Assembly: GCF_015680705.1 (NCBI RefSeq)
Contig: NZ_JADNYP010000006.1
Coordinates: 124,001 to 188,000 of the forward strand
DNA length: 64,000 nt
Origin: Pseudomonas fulva
GTDB lineage: Bacteria; Pseudomonadota; Gammaproteobacteria; Pseudomonadales; Pseudomonadaceae
Reading direction: 5' to 3'
A program made the translations under genes and the position numbers. This document shows positions 62,898 to 64,000 of this stretch, piece after piece; the stretch's first letter is position 1, and each line of letters opens with the position of its first letter. Under the pieces are notes generated by a model that saw nothing but the letters and a program-made list of their open reading frames with translations, ran no database searches and had not been told where the DNA came from.

Positions 62898-63709
62898 TGC
62901 TCGCCTGTCCACTCTGCCATGCACCGCTGACGCGGCTCGACAATGGCGTGGCCTGCCCGGCCGGCCACCGCTTCGACCGCGCTCGTCAGGGCTACCTGAA
63001 CCTGCTGCCGGTGCAGCACAAGAACAGCCGCGCGCCAGGCGACAACCAGGCCATGGTCGAGGCACGGCGGGACTTCCTCGAGGCCGGTCACTATGCCCCG
63101 GTCGCCGACCGCCTGGCCGAACTGGCTGCCGAGCGCCAGCCACACAGCTGGTTGGATATCGGCTGCGGCGAAGGCTATTACACGGCCCGCATCGCCCAGG
63201 CCCTGCCGCGCACCAACGGCTATGCCCTGGACATTTCCCGCGAGGCGGTCAAGCGTGCCTGTCGGCGCGACCCGACGCTGACCTGGATGGTGGCCAGCAT
63301 GGCACGCGTACCCCTGGCCGATGCCAGCTGCCAGTTCATCGCCAGCGTGTTCAGTCCGCTCGACTGGCAGGAGGCCCTGCGCCTGCTCGCCCCTGGGGGT
63401 GGCCTGATGCGGGTCGGCCCGACCAGCGGCCACCTGATGGAGCTGCGCCAGGTACTCTACGATGAAGTACGTCCGTATGCCGATGACAAGCACCTGGCCC
63501 TGGTGCCGCCTGGCATGTCCCACGCCCACGGCGAGACCCTGCAATTGCGTCTGGCACTGGCAGATGCCAAGGCGCGCGCCGACTTGCTGGCCATGACGCC
63601 CCATGGCTGGCGTGCCAGCGCTGAACGGCGCGCGCGGGTGATCGACCAGCCAGAGCCGTTCGAAGTGACCGTTTCCATGCGTTATGACTATTTCGTGCGT
63701 CAAGATTGA
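62897..63709 (+). CDS. rlmA: 23S rRNA (guanine-N1) methyltransferase RlmA
   Basis: 270-residue SAM-dependent methyltransferase for G745/G748 of 23S rRNA. The N-terminal zinc ribbon has C4, C7, C20 and H24, then RARQGYLNLLPVQHK. Motif I SWLDIGCGEGYYTARI and the RVPLADASCQFIASVFSPLD segment follow. It is coupled to dapE by overlap, the order shared with P. aeruginosa. Confidence 0.93.
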   Translation: MLACPLCHAPLTRLDNGVACPAGHRFDRARQGYLNLLPVQHKNSRAPGDNQAMVEARRDFLEAGHYAPVADRLAELAAERQPHSWLDIGCGEGYYTARIAQALPRTNGYALDISREAVKRACRRDPTLTWMVASMARVPLADASCQFIASVFSPLDWQEALRLLAPGGGLMRVGPTSGHLMELRQVLYDEVRPYADDKHLALVPPGMSHAHGETLQLRLALADAKARADLLAMTPHGWRASAERRARVIDQPEPFEVTVSMRYDYFVRQD

Positions 63710-63726
63710 GCACACCGGAGCCTGAA

Positions 63727-64000
63727 ATGCGCCAGCCTGATATCGAGATCTACCTCAAGGACAGCGATGTGACCCAGCAACAGGTGACCACCTGGCTCAC
63801 CCAGGCAGTGGGCACTTGCGGCGAATGGAAGCAGAAAGGCAAGACCTGGAAATGCCTTGCCGGTAACATTCCGGTCACCTGGGTACCCAATGCCGTGGGG
63901 AAATGGAACAGCCTGTTCCTGGAAAGCGACCAGACGCCATGGGCCGACGATATCGCCTGCGCCCGTGCCGCGCATGCCGCGCTGCAGGTGGAAGTGCGCT
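63727..64000 (+). CDS. Conserved hypothetical protein (cut by window end)
   Basis: The first 91 codons of a frame starting at the ATG at 63727 (MRQPDIEIYLKDSDVTQQQV) run off the window. GGAG lies about 10 bases upstream. It has a Trp-rich, beta-strand-like pattern (WKQKGKTWKCLAGNIPVTWV) and no recognised domain. In P. aeruginosa a conserved small gene sits between rlmA and a cold-shock gene, and this matches that place. Function unknown. Confidence 0.75.
   Translation, partial: MRQPDIEIYLKDSDVTQQQVTTWLTQAVGTCGEWKQKGKTWKCLAGNIPVTWVPNAVGKWNSLFLESDQTPWADDIACARAAHAALQVEVR

Overview
The window is a GC-rich piece of a Pseudomonas chromosome, most likely the Pseudomonas putida group. This rests on gene order (fpr/finR, recX-recA, mutS-fdxA-rsmZ-rpoS-nlpD-pcm-surE-truD-ispF, the lpx/bam block, glnD-dapC, dapD-csdA-csdE, dapE-rlmA) and on protein sequences recalled from that group. 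I ran no database search. Nearly everything is conserved core genome. No IS element, phage gene, tRNA, rRNA or CRISPR array was seen.

Region by region. 1-6.4 kb: ferredoxin-NADP reductase with its divergent LysR regulator, dgkA, the acetate/ethanol response regulator erdR, a DTW tRNA-modification protein, a small secreted protein, recX-recA with a LexA box, and a CinA-like amidase. 6.6-15.4 kb: mutS and fdxA on the + strand. Then, on the - strand, the regulatory RNA rsmZ with its GacA box, the stress sigma factor gene rpoS, nlpD, and the tightly overlapping pcm-surE-truD-ispF genes. 15.4-18.6 kb: glutathione-dependent formaldehyde detoxification (adhC-fghA) with a divergent LysR regulator and a possible Cys/His-rich micro-ORF just before the operon terminator. 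18.6-25.6 kb: ispD, ftsB, eno, pyrG, tilS, accA. The kdsA gene expected between eno and pyrG is not there. 25.6-44 kb: one long - strand envelope and translation block: dnaE, rnhB, lpxB, lpxA, fabZ, lpxD, skp, bamA, rseP, dxr, cdsA, uppS, frr, pyrH, tsf, rpsB. 44-49 kb, + strand: map, glnD, dapC.

49-54.8 kb is the only clearly accessory stretch: a CPA1 Na+/H+ antiporter gene, then a LuxR-type regulator divergent from a RamA-like amidase and an APC amino-acid/amine permease, then about 550 bp with no recognisable gene. It lies between dapC and an arsC-like gene, where P. putida KT2440, as I recall, carries a prophage and P. aeruginosa has other genes. The three genes look like an import-and-hydrolysis module for a small amide or amine under one regulator. 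This is the best candidate here for an undescribed system. 54.8-64 kb returns to core genes: arsC-like, dapD, csdA, csdE, tcdA, an NdvB-like membrane glucan synthase, dapE, rlmA, and the start of a conserved hypothetical gene cut by the window end.
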